Positions 1 through 5,106 of a stretch of 5,106 bases of DNA are shown here, piece after piece. The DNA is taken from NCBI GenBank assembly GCA_030049565.1, contig JASIKQ010000505.1, positions 1-5,106 of the forward strand. Direction: 5' to 3'. The notes below the pieces were generated by a model that saw nothing but the letters and a program-made list of their open reading frames with translations, ran no database searches and was not told the DNA's origin. The DNA is from Candidatus Sulfotelmatobacter sp. Lineage in GTDB: Bacteria > Acidobacteriota > Terriglobia > Terriglobales > Acidobacteriaceae. Within the stretch, counting starts at the first letter, position 1, and each line of letters opens with the position of its first letter. The position numbers and the translations under genes were made by a program.

Positions 1-435
1 GTCGCAACTACGCAGACTGGCAACCCCACAAACTCAGCGGGTCCCGCAACGCCAGGAGCGACTCGAGCGAACGCGGCTGCTTCTGCTTCGACCGCTCCCG
101 GCTCAGCCAACGCCGCTTCTGCAAAGCCGTGCCCGCCTCCGAAGAAAATCGTGCGTAACGGTGGAGCGAAAGAGCCGGAAATTCAACTGGTCCCGGCCAC
201 GAACGCGCAACAAGCCGCACAGAAGCGCTCCACCGAGCAACTCACTGCGACTACCGAAGACAATTTGAAGAAGATCGAAGGCCGCGATTTGAATTCCAGC
301 CAGCAGGAAATGGTGAATCAGATTAAACAGTTCCTGAAACAATCGAAGGATGCAAGCGTCCAAGGAGACGCCGATCTCGCACACAGTCTGGCGCAAAAGG
401 CGCAGTTGCTTTCGGAGGAATTAGCCAAACCATGA
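1..435 (+). CDS. Partial small envelope protein, Ala/Pro/Thr-rich N-terminal part, 3' end only
   Basis: The reading frame is open from base 1 to the TGA at 433-435, giving 144 residues with no start in the window, so the true start lies upstream. The first ~40 visible residues are low-complexity Ala/Ser/Thr/Pro/Gly, as expected for a flexible linker after a signal or lipoprotein sequence. Then comes a short CPPPKK motif and an IVRNGG stretch, followed by about 95 residues of polar, helix-forming sequence (Gln, Lys, Glu, Ala), e.g. around QQEMVNQIKQFLKQSK. I recall similar small proteins with a 'PPP-K-VVRNG' core in Acidobacteria, usually annotated as hypothetical or lipoprotein; that is memory, not a search. 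The helical C-terminal part could pack as a coiled hairpin. Molecular function is unknown. A GTG at 151 could start a shorter protein, but the same-frame coding-like sequence before it argues against that. Confidence 0.75.
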   Translation, partial: VATTQTGNPTNSAGPATPGATRANAAASASTAPGSANAASAKPCPPPKKIVRNGGAKEPEIQLVPATNAQQAAQKRSTEQLTATTEDNLKKIEGRDLNSSQQEMVNQIKQFLKQSKDASVQGDADLAHSLAQKAQLLSEELAKP

Positions 436-629
436 AAACGGTAAGTTCGGCAACGGGCGCCGATTGAGCTTGTTACGAAACCTGCAGGCGACCCAAGCCG
501 AGCGAGATAAAACCGGCCCAGTCGTGGCAGCGGCGGCATTCATTACCTCGACACCTAGGCGCCGGGAGGGCAAAGTGGAACAAACTGAGTCCGCTTCAGC
601 AGACAGCACGGGTTCCGTAACAGCTTCGC

Positions 630-1784
630 TCACCGCCCTTTCGCCCGCGCTCCGTTTACCTTGGCCAGCAGATCCTGTGACATTGCCTGCACCGGGCCCG
701 AAATCTTTACTGCTTCCATCAACACCTCTCGTGCCTCGGTAAAGCGATTCAGTTTGGCGTACGCGAATCCCAGGCGATAGAGCGCAATCGAATATTGCTG
801 ATCGTCTTGTCCCTTCAGCAGCCCGACGGCGGACTTCAGTTCCGGAATGGCCGCCTGCGTCTTGTCTTGCTTGATATAGGCATATCCAAGAACCGAATGC
901 GCAATTCCGCCTGACAGCTTCCTCGTCTTATCGGCATCGGGCTCATCGGCTTTGGCGACCGCGATCGCTTTCTCCGAGTACGTGATCGCCTTGGTCAGGC
1001 TGCCGGGGTGAGGGTCATCGACATAGGATCCGGCCAGCAACAGCAAAGCCGGCAGCGAGTTGGGATTGGCCGCCAGCGTTTTTTCGCCGTACGCAAACAG
1101 CCGCGCCTGATCGTTTAACTGTCCCGGGCCAAGTGTGTACATGGCGTAGCTCGCGACGTCATTTGAAAACTTCGAATCTGGAAATGCCGCGGAGAAAGTT
1201 TCGATCTCTGCCATGCGGTTCTTCGGGTCATTCTCGCTGGCAATCGCATTGAACCCGGCGGACTCAAGGAAATCGCAACTATTTTTGGATGCGTTCTTTT
1301 CTTCCGTCACTTGGCGGGTGAATTCATCGTCGCTCATGCCCTCCGGCTTCTTCTGCCTGCCGAGGGAATCGCAGACCTCGCCTCCTTTGGCGACATAGGT
1401 CATTAATCTGGCATTGTCTTTTGCCTGCTGCGCGATACTGGCCAGCGAGACAAGGATATCGAGATTGTGAGGAGATCCTACCAGCGCTTTGTCCCCATAT
1501 TCGAGAGCCTTACTCAGATCACCGGAAGTTTGATAAGCCTGCGAAATCTGCCAGTTCCCGTAGGCAACGGCCGCGGGGTTCGAGGAGTATTTCTGCACGA
1601 AGTCCTGATACATGGCGAGCTTTTTCGCCGCATCCTGCTCGTTCGAAATAGCCTGGAGGTCGTGATCTTCCGGTGTGCCAGCAGGAATGACGATTCTGTC
1701 GATTTGCCCGGCGGCGAGTGCCGCACAGAGGATACAACAGAAGAGAAGGGCAGAACTTTTCAGCCAGCGTGCATGGCGCTTCAT
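630..1784 (-). CDS. Exported TPR-repeat protein
   Basis: A 384-residue protein starting with ATG at 1784-1782, preceded by a good GAGGTG ribosome binding site five bases upstream. Residues 1-27 form a signal peptide: basic MKRHARWLK, a hydrophobic core rich in Leu/Cys/Ala, and small residues (ALAAG) at the likely cleavage site. The mature part is largely helical with tetratricopeptide-like repeats. One is at about 73-106 (the A-Y-G-N-W...A-Y...G-D...A-L-E-Y pattern), a degenerate copy follows at ~107-140, and clearer copies lie at ~294-327 (GYAYIKQDKTQAAIPELKSA) and ~331-364 (LGFAYAKLNRFTEAREVLMEA). Cys138 and Cys170 flank a charged insertion and could form a disulfide after export. TPRs mediate protein-protein contacts, so a periplasmic or outer-membrane scaffold role is likely; no enzyme motif is visible. 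The gene is transcribed alone, divergent from fabI and convergent with the first gene. Confidence 0.9.
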   Translation of the reverse strand: MKRHARWLKSSALLFCCILCAALAAGQIDRIVIPAGTPEDHDLQAISNEQDAAKKLAMYQDFVQKYSSNPAAVAYGNWQISQAYQTSGDLSKALEYGDKALVGSPHNLDILVSLASIAQQAKDNARLMTYVAKGGEVCDSLGRQKKPEGMSDDEFTRQVTEEKNASKNSCDFLESAGFNAIASENDPKNRMAEIETFSAAFPDSKFSNDVASYAMYTLGPGQLNDQARLFAYGEKTLAANPNSLPALLLLAGSYVDDPHPGSLTKAITYSEKAIAVAKADEPDADKTRKLSGGIAHSVLGYAYIKQDKTQAAIPELKSAVGLLKGQDDQQYSIALYRLGFAYAKLNRFTEAREVLMEAVKISGPVQAMSQDLLAKVNGARAKGR

Positions 1785-1789
1785 AGAAA

Positions 1790-1795
1790 CACCTC
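1790..1795 (-). promoter_or_regulatory. Ribosome binding site of the TPR protein gene
   Basis: On the minus strand this reads GAGGTG, five bases before the ATG at 1784. It supports that ATG, which also gives a clean signal peptide, as the true start. Confidence 0.7.
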
Positions 1796-1819
1796 AGTCT
1801 CGGAATCGGAGTGCACTTT

Positions 1820-1841
1820 CGCTAGCAGGCGAATCCTAGCG
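1820..1841. repeat. Short perfect inverted repeat CGCTAG-N10-CTAGCG
   Basis: CGCTAG at 1820-1825 and CTAGCG at 1836-1841 are perfect inverted repeats separated by 10 bases. The right arm overlaps the candidate -10 hexamer of the TPR gene promoter and the left arm lies near its predicted transcription start. This placement would suit a repressor operator, but a 6-base arm can occur by chance and the promoter itself is unproven. Confidence 0.3.
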
Positions 1842-1861
1842 CCGAACGCGGCTGTATGCAA
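1833..1861 (-). promoter_or_regulatory. Candidate sigma-70-type promoter for the TPR protein gene
   Basis: Reading the minus strand, TTGCAT (1861-1856) is followed after exactly 17 bases by TAGGAT (1838-1833), which matches four of six positions of the TATAAT consensus. The -35 match is only TTG. The predicted transcription start would fall near 1825, giving a leader of about 40 bases that contains the GAGGTG ribosome binding site. Spacing is ideal but the hexamers are weak, so this is a candidate only. Confidence 0.3.
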
Positions 1862-1879
1862 GGGCGGAGGTCACTAATC

Positions 1880-2004
1880 ACCACGGGGCCACGGAGACAC
1901 AGAGAGAATCGTTAAATAGGAAAGAGAAGATTTAGATTTCTCTGTCTCTCGGCGGCGAAGCGCTTTTGACCCATGCCTTCTCCGTGTCTCAGTGCCTCCC
2001 TGGT
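1880..2004. repeat. 125-base intergenic inverted-repeat element, CCACGG-GACACAGAG type
   Basis: The left arm 1880-1905 and right arm 1979-2004 are inverted copies: 22 of 26 positions pair, including an unbroken seven-base core GAGACAC against GTGTCTC and the outer ACCA against TGGT. The 73-base interior carries a second small hairpin, AGAGAA (1923-1928) against TTCTCT (1938-1943), and a GGCGGCGAAGCGC segment. The element is non-coding; open frames running through it look spurious. From memory, repeats with a 'CCACGGAGACACAGAG' core are dispersed between genes in Acidobacteria and other environmental bacteria and behave like small non-autonomous palindromic elements. Only one copy is in this window, so its dispersal here is not shown. 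It ends 33 bases before the fabI ATG and leaves fabI's ribosome binding site outside it. Confidence 0.7.
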
Positions 2005-2026
2005 AAATGTTATTCTTTCCCATTCC

Positions 2027-2032
2027 AAGGAG
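2027..2032 (+). promoter_or_regulatory. Ribosome binding site of fabI
   Basis: AAGGAG lies five bases before the ATG at 2038. It decides the start: an in-frame TTG at 1966 would add 24 residues unlike any FabI and would place translation start inside the inverted-repeat element. Confidence 0.85.
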
Positions 2033-2037
2033 CACTC

Positions 2038-2808
2038 ATGTTCTCTGATCTTCAAGGCCGTAATGGCGTCGTTTTCGGAGTCGCCAACAAACGCTCGATC
2101 GCGTGGTCGATCGCTACCGGACTTCACGCCGCAGGAATGAAACTCGCCATCACCTACCAGAATGAGCGCTTGGAGCAGGAAGCCAAAGACCTGATTCTCT
2201 CACTGCCCGGCGCAGAAGCGTACATGTGCGACGTCACCAAAGACGACGAAATTGAGCGGCTCTTCCACACTCTGAAAGAACGGCACGGCAAGCTGCACAC
2301 GCTGGTACACTCGGTCGCGTTTGCCCCCGCCGACGAACTCAAGGGCGATTTCGTCAACACATCGCGCGAAGGCTTCCGCATCGCCATGGATGTAAGCGTC
2401 TATTCTTTGGTCGCAGTCGCACGCGCCGCCGCGCCACTGATGGAGGACGGCGGCTCAATCATGACGATGACGTACTTCGCGTCAGAGAAAGTTGTGCCGC
2501 GCTACAACGTGATGGCTGTGGCCAAAGCGGGACTCGAATGTTCGGTTCGCTATCTCGCCTACGAACTAGGGAAGAAAAACATTCGCGTGAACGCGATTTC
2601 AGCCGGTCCGGTCAAAACCCTGGCTGCGCGCGGCATTGCCGGCTTCGGCGACATGCTGAAGGCACACGCCGAACATGCCCCCCTCGGACGCAGCGTGGAA
2701 GTGAGCGAAGTCGGCTCGACCGGAGTTTTTCTAGCATCCGCGGCGAGCAGCGGCATTACGGGCGAAGTGATCTACGTGGATTGCGGCTATAACATCATGG
2801 GATTTTGA
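2038..2808 (+). CDS. fabI: Enoyl-[acyl-carrier-protein] reductase (NADH), FabI
   Basis: A 256-residue cytoplasmic short-chain dehydrogenase/reductase that reduces trans-2-enoyl-ACP to acyl-ACP, the last step of each type II fatty-acid elongation cycle. The FabI-specific nucleotide-binding motif GVANKRSIAW is at residues 14-23, in place of the GxxxGxG of ordinary SDR proteins. CDV at 64-66 contacts the adenine in known structures, and HSVAFAP at 91-97 lines the cofactor and inhibitor site. The catalytic pair is Tyr156-x6-Lys163 (YNVMAVAK), with the extra conserved Tyr146. NAISAGP at 185-191 and the GEVIYVDCGY tail complete the family signature. Length is normal for FabI. Residue 94 is Ala where E. 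coli has Gly93; Ala is also the natural residue in S. aureus FabI, so it is not by itself a sign of triclosan resistance. No FabH, FabD or ACP gene is nearby, so it appears monocistronic. No strong promoter is visible downstream of the repeat. Confidence 0.97.
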   Translation: MFSDLQGRNGVVFGVANKRSIAWSIATGLHAAGMKLAITYQNERLEQEAKDLILSLPGAEAYMCDVTKDDEIERLFHTLKERHGKLHTLVHSVAFAPADELKGDFVNTSREGFRIAMDVSVYSLVAVARAAAPLMEDGGSIMTMTYFASEKVVPRYNVMAVAKAGLECSVRYLAYELGKKNIRVNAISAGPVKTLAARGIAGFGDMLKAHAEHAPLGRSVEVSEVGSTGVFLASAASSGITGEVIYVDCGYNIMGF

Positions 2809-2878
2809 AAGTCGCTCCCAGTTTGGCCGTAGGCGCCCTCAGTCACAGCAGTTCTTTTCCTTCTCGAGCGAATTCTGC

Positions 2879-3784
2879 TCACTGCATGAGAAATGAAAAA
2901 TCCCCAAACACATACTCATGTTTCCCATCCGTGCTAATCGCCTTCACTTCGCCCTGTCGAACCCGCTGGATCGCAGTTACTACCTTCGGCAGATAACTCG
3001 GATCAGCCACCGGCAGATTGTGCGACGGCAGCAATAACTGCACGCGCGGAACCAGTGCCGCGAGTCTCTGCATCGAAGAAACGTAGGCATCCAGATCGGT
3101 TTCGGGGCGGTATAGATAAATAGGCCCAAGATAGAACGAGTCTCCCGTGAACAGCAGACCATTTTGCGTATCGAGTAACGCAATCGCATCCGGGGTGTGG
3201 CCGGGCGTGGCGATTACCTTCAGCGTGCGCCCGCCGAGATCAATGGCGTCGCCATCGTGCAGCCAATGGGTGATGTGGAATGGCTTGGTGGCATAGGCCT
3301 CCGCATCGAAACCTTTGGGCAAACTTCCGCAGAGCTCGCCGGGAGCCAGTTCGGCCTGCGCGTCTTGTTTCGATCCGCGTGCGTTGGCGCGAGTGAAATC
3401 CGTATCCATGCCGTAGATATCGTCGAAGCGCCAGTTGTCGCCGACGTGGTCGTTATGAGTGTGCGAATTCAACACGCTCACGGAAAGCCTGGTCAACGTT
3501 TCGACGACGGCTTTAATGTTACTGATGCCCATGCCGGTATCGAACAGCAGCGCTCGATTGCTGCCAATGATCAAATATGAAATGACCTCTTCCAGTTGAT
3601 GCGGCTCGTAGATGGCAAACACTCCAGGACGAATCTTGTACACTTCAAACCAGCTATCCGCGACCGGAACCCGCTCCAACTTGGCGTAAGCCGGCCGCGG
3701 CAGCTTCTTGCACCACTGCGGCTGCTGGGCAGCGGCGTGCAAGCTGAGACAGATTACAAGGAACAAAATATAAGTACACTTCAT
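2879..3784 (-). CDS. Exported metallo-beta-lactamase-fold hydrolase
   Basis: A 301-residue protein starting at ATG 3784-3782. Residues 1-20 are a signal peptide (MKCTYILFLVICLSLHAAAQ) with an Ala-rich cleavage site, so it should act in the periplasm or outside the cell. The metallo-beta-lactamase metal site is complete: HTHNDH at 108-113 (His108, His110, Asp112, His113), TPGH with His196, TGD with Asp215, and PSH with His255. The full HxHxDH pattern with bridging Asp fits the glyoxalase II / lactonase / RNase Z branch of two-zinc hydrolases rather than true class B beta-lactamases. The substrate cannot be read from sequence; a lactone, thioester or phosphoester is possible. Cys25 and Cys152 might form a disulfide. 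The ribosome binding site is weak: a GAG seven bases before the ATG, with GAGGG further up. It lies 41 bases downstream of the DUF3565 gene on the same strand and converges with fabI, with only 70 bases between their stop codons and no clear terminator hairpin there. Confidence 0.9.
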   Translation of the reverse strand: MKCTYILFLVICLSLHAAAQQPQWCKKLPRPAYAKLERVPVADSWFEVYKIRPGVFAIYEPHQLEEVISYLIIGSNRALLFDTGMGISNIKAVVETLTRLSVSVLNSHTHNDHVGDNWRFDDIYGMDTDFTRANARGSKQDAQAELAPGELCGSLPKGFDAEAYATKPFHITHWLHDGDAIDLGGRTLKVIATPGHTPDAIALLDTQNGLLFTGDSFYLGPIYLYRPETDLDAYVSSMQRLAALVPRVQLLLPSHNLPVADPSYLPKVVTAIQRVRQGEVKAISTDGKHEYVFGDFSFLMQ

Positions 3785-3825
3785 GGTTTACTCAAAAACC
3801 CTCAGATATATCCTGGAGCCGTTTC

Positions 3826-4047
3826 CTATCCAACCGAGCGCAGACTGGGCCGCGAAGTAGCTTCTTCGTCGCACTTCTTGCAATCCAACGTAGTGCCGAT
3901 TCTGGCGGCGCGGCCTTCGCTAGTCACCACCCAAGGCCGGCTCTGCCATGGCGGATTGTGGCGCGTGTGCCGCGTGTGGCCGCAAGCCAGCTTCGCTACC
4001 CAATGGTTTTCTTCATCTTGAAAAAATTCTGTGATTCTCTGTTTCAT
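3826..4047 (-). CDS. DUF3565 family small putative zinc-binding protein
   Basis: A 73-residue cytoplasmic protein whose sequence matches the DUF3565 pattern as I remember it: an FFQDEENHWVAKLACGH start, HTRHNPPW, SRPWV, GRAARIG, and a closing DCKKC. Candidate metal ligands are Cys22, His24, His27 and His30 in the first half and the Cys56-x2-Cys59 knuckle near the end, suggesting a zinc-ribbon-like fold. The last 12 residues (EATSRPSLRSVG) look like a non-conserved tail. No signal peptide or membrane segment is present. The family's function is unknown. No clear Shine-Dalgarno precedes the ATG at 4047-4045, yet the family motif begins directly after it, so the start is probably right. It sits 75 bases after tsaE and 41 bases before the metallo-hydrolase gene, all leftward, so cotranscription is possible. 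Confidence 0.88.
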   Translation of the reverse strand: MKQRITEFFQDEENHWVAKLACGHTRHTRHNPPWQSRPWVVTSEGRAARIGTTLDCKKCDEEATSRPSLRSVG

Positions 4048-4122
4048 CGTGCCGCGTTCGATTATCGTACGGTATCCGCACGGCTCTCCCTGGGTTGGAA
4101 CTGCAGAAACATTTTATTTTCC

Positions 4123-4548
4123 TCACTTGCTCACTGTAATCCTGCGCTCATCCTCTCCCGTGCGTTCAAGAGAAATCTCCACATCCCGTTCGCGCACGAA
4201 GCGGGCAAACTTCTCTCCCCATTCAATCAGCAGAATGCTATTCTCGGTGCGCAAATCGTCGAATCCCAGCGTTTCTAGTTCACGTGACCTATCAATGCGA
4301 TAAAGATCGACGTGGTAAACGTTCACCCGCGGCCCATGATACTCGTGCACCAGCGTGAACGTGGGGCTGGTCACTTCATCTTCTTTGGCCGCGCCGAATC
4401 CCGCCGCAATTCCTTTGACCAGCGTGGTCTTCCCTGCCCCAAGATCGCCGCGCAGCAGCACCAGCCTCGGTGGTGCCAGCAGTTCGGTCAGCGTGCGCCC
4501 GAAAGCAATCGTCTCCTCGGCGGAGTGTGTGGTGATCTGCCGGAGCAT
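4123..4548 (-). CDS. tsaE: tRNA threonylcarbamoyladenosine biosynthesis ATPase TsaE
   Basis: A 141-residue cytoplasmic P-loop ATPase (formerly YjeE). With TsaB, TsaC and TsaD it makes t6A at position 37 of tRNAs that read ANN codons; TsaE binds the TsaBD complex and drives its turnover through ATP hydrolysis. Visible family marks, in order: ITTHSAEET at the start, Walker A GDLGAGKTT at 34-42, SPTFTLVHEY at 61-70 (the switch-like TsaE signature), HVDLYR at 79-84 with Asp81, and LLIEWGEK at 106-113 with Glu109 and Trp110. Length is normal for the family. The ATG at 4548 gives the usual family N terminus although no Shine-Dalgarno is visible before it; a TATACT box sits six bases upstream (see findings). 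tsaB, tsaD and tsaC are not in the window. It follows the PIN toxin gene by 49 bases and precedes the DUF3565 gene by 75. Confidence 0.96.
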   Translation of the reverse strand: MLRQITTHSAEETIAFGRTLTELLAPPRLVLLRGDLGAGKTTLVKGIAAGFGAAKEDEVTSPTFTLVHEYHGPRVNVYHVDLYRIDRSRELETLGFDDLRTENSILLIEWGEKFARFVRERDVEISLERTGEDERRITVSK

Positions 4549-4597
4549 GGGATCAGTATAGTGAGGGCACTGGCGACCTTTGGAGCTTTGCCGAGGA

Positions 4598-5014
4598 TCA
4601 GGCGAACGGATTCTCTATGCGGATGCCGACGATTATCTGCCGCGCGTTCAGATTCTCGGAAAGAATGCGGACCGACCCCGCTTTGGCCGCTGAGGCAACG
4701 ATAAGTGCATCCCAGAAACTGATGCGTGCTTCCTCCTCGATGCGAAACGCTGCGGCAATTTCCGCCGGAGTTGTTTCCATGCACCATGGCGAGTAGGTGC
4801 TAACCACAGATTGCGCCTGGCTTCTGGGAAGCGGCTTCGCAATCTTGCGAGTAGAGTTCACATAAAATTCCTGCAGTACCTGCATGCTGAGGACACCGGC
4901 ACGCTGTTCCCACAGCTCCCGAAGCACAGTCTTTGCCATCTCGTGCTTCGCTTTTGCGTCAGCGTCGTGGGCGTAGATCAAAACGTTCGTGTCGACAAAG
5001 GTTTTATCGCTCAT
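4598..5014 (-). CDS. PIN-domain ribonuclease, VapC-type toxin
   Basis: A 138-residue single-domain PIN protein. FVDTNVLIYAHD at 6-17 carries the first catalytic Asp8, VLQEFYVN at 46-53 carries Glu49, and SFWDALIVASA at 99-109 carries Asp102; ILSENLN at 117-123 is the fourth conserved block. It ends in the GIRIENPFA tail common in this subgroup. PIN toxins are Mg2+-dependent endoribonucleases; characterised VapC proteins often cleave tRNA or rRNA. In the fourth block, Asn121 stands where many relatives have Asp (SED), leaving Glu120 as the acidic neighbour; activity is probably kept but unproven. Its ATG overlaps the end of the upstream antitoxin gene by 11 bases, the usual arrangement for translational coupling in type II toxin-antitoxin operons. 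No strong ribosome binding site is seen. tsaE follows 49 bases downstream. Confidence 0.92.
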   Translation of the reverse strand: MSDKTFVDTNVLIYAHDADAKAKHEMAKTVLRELWEQRAGVLSMQVLQEFYVNSTRKIAKPLPRSQAQSVVSTYSPWCMETTPAEIAAAFRIEEEARISFWDALIVASAAKAGSVRILSENLNARQIIVGIRIENPFA

Positions 5015-5106
5015 GCCACTCGTCGCGTGTAGCGCGAATCACGCCGCCCATATGGAAGCCCTTGTCCATCAAGGCCAGCGCCTGGCGCCTGCCGCGTTCG
5101 TAGGCT
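5004..5106 (-). CDS. Partial VapB-type antitoxin, C-terminal 33 residues
   Basis: Reading the minus strand from the window edge, a frame (first full codon at 5105-5103) runs for 33 residues to a TAA at 5006-5004. The peptide begins AYERGRRQALALMDKGFHMG and ends in TRDEWHER. This form, with a basic helix, ALxLMDKGF, a short Gly-rich turn, then (T/S)R(D/E)E-hER, is typical of the C-terminal toxin-binding tail of small antitoxins paired with PIN toxins. It ends 11 bases inside the toxin gene. The DNA-binding N-terminal half lies beyond the window, so its class (ribbon-helix-helix, AbrB or other) cannot be told. In such operons the antitoxin, usually together with the toxin, represses its own promoter, which would also lie outside the window. 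Confidence 0.75.
   Translation of the reverse strand, partial: AYERGRRQALALMDKGFHMGGVIRATRDEWHER

Noticed and set aside
421..633. Minus-strand open frame of 70 codons following the TPR gene through a GTGA overlap
   Set aside because: There is no recognisable domain, codon use is mixed, it runs into the antisense of the first gene, and an equally open frame exists on the other strand.
464..742. Plus-strand open frame of 92 codons after the first gene
   Set aside because: It begins at a TTG without a ribosome binding site and its last ~110 bases are antisense to the well-supported TPR gene. It is kept only as a possible gene remnant in the findings.
1467..1877. Plus-strand open frame of 136 codons
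   Set aside because: It is antisense to the 5' half of the TPR gene, whose signal peptide, ribosome binding site and repeats support the minus strand.
1966..2037. N-terminal extension of fabI from a TTG at 1966
   Set aside because: It lies within the inverted-repeat element, has no FabI-like sequence, and the AAGGAG five bases before the ATG at 2038 clearly marks the start.
1912..2127. Minus-strand open frame of 71 codons across the repeat element
   Set aside because: It runs from antisense fabI into the palindromic repeat, with no ribosome binding site or recognisable protein; such frames through these repeats look like spurious translations.
2809..2878. Possible bidirectional terminator between the convergent fabI and MBL genes
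   Set aside because: Only 4-5 base stems such as GAGC/GCTC near 2866-2880 or AGCAG/CTGCT were found, with no following T tract; too weak to call.
3197..3580. Plus-strand open frame of 127 codons
   Set aside because: It is a shadow of the MBL hydrolase gene on the opposite strand; the metal-ligand motifs fix the real frame.
3596..4021. Plus-strand open frame of 141 codons
   Set aside because: It is antisense to both the MBL hydrolase start and the DUF3565 gene, which carry clear family motifs; its sequence resembles no protein family.
4488..4787. Minus-strand open frame of 99 codons between the PIN gene and tsaE
   Set aside because: It overlaps the 3' part of the PIN gene and the 5' end of tsaE in another frame, and both of those have clear catalytic motifs.
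1..5106. tRNA, rRNA, CRISPR array, transposase or phage genes
   Set aside because: No cloverleaf, rRNA-like, regularly spaced direct-repeat, transposase or phage structural signature was recognised on either strand.

Overview
The window looks like a chromosomal segment from an Acidobacteriota bacterium of the Terriglobia type (Koribacter/Sulfotelmatobacter-like). This rests on a remembered resemblance of the partial first gene to small Acidobacteria envelope proteins, moderately high GC, several exported proteins of unknown function and a 'CCACGGAGACACAGAG' type intergenic inverted repeat. No search was run, so the assignment is inference.

Layout, left to right. Positions 1-435 (+) hold the 3' end of a small Ala/Pro-rich envelope protein. 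A 194-base gap follows with no convincing gene. Positions 630-1784 (-) encode an exported TPR-repeat protein with its own ribosome binding site and a weak promoter candidate. A 253-base divergent intergenic region (1785-2037) follows, about half of it filled by a 125-base inverted-repeat element. fabI (enoyl-ACP reductase, 2038-2808, +) comes next. The rest is a leftward block of five codirectional genes: in transcription order a truncated VapB-type antitoxin (entering at 5106), a PIN-domain VapC-type toxin, tsaE (t6A tRNA modification ATPase), a DUF3565 small putative zinc-binding protein and an exported metallo-beta-lactamase-fold hydrolase. Gaps within this block are an 11-base overlap, then 49, 75 and 41 bases.

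The genes do not form one obvious pathway. fabI and tsaE are core housekeeping genes (fatty-acid elongation and tRNA modification). The toxin-antitoxin pair directly upstream of tsaE is the clearest accessory component. The TPR protein, the partial first protein and the metallo-hydrolase are envelope or periplasmic proteins of unknown substrate. I do not see a convincing new multi-gene system. The items most worth a second look are the inverted-repeat element before fabI, the PIN toxin with an Asn where a fourth acidic residue is common, its placement beside a tRNA-modification gene, and the uncharacterised DUF3565 and exported MBL proteins.
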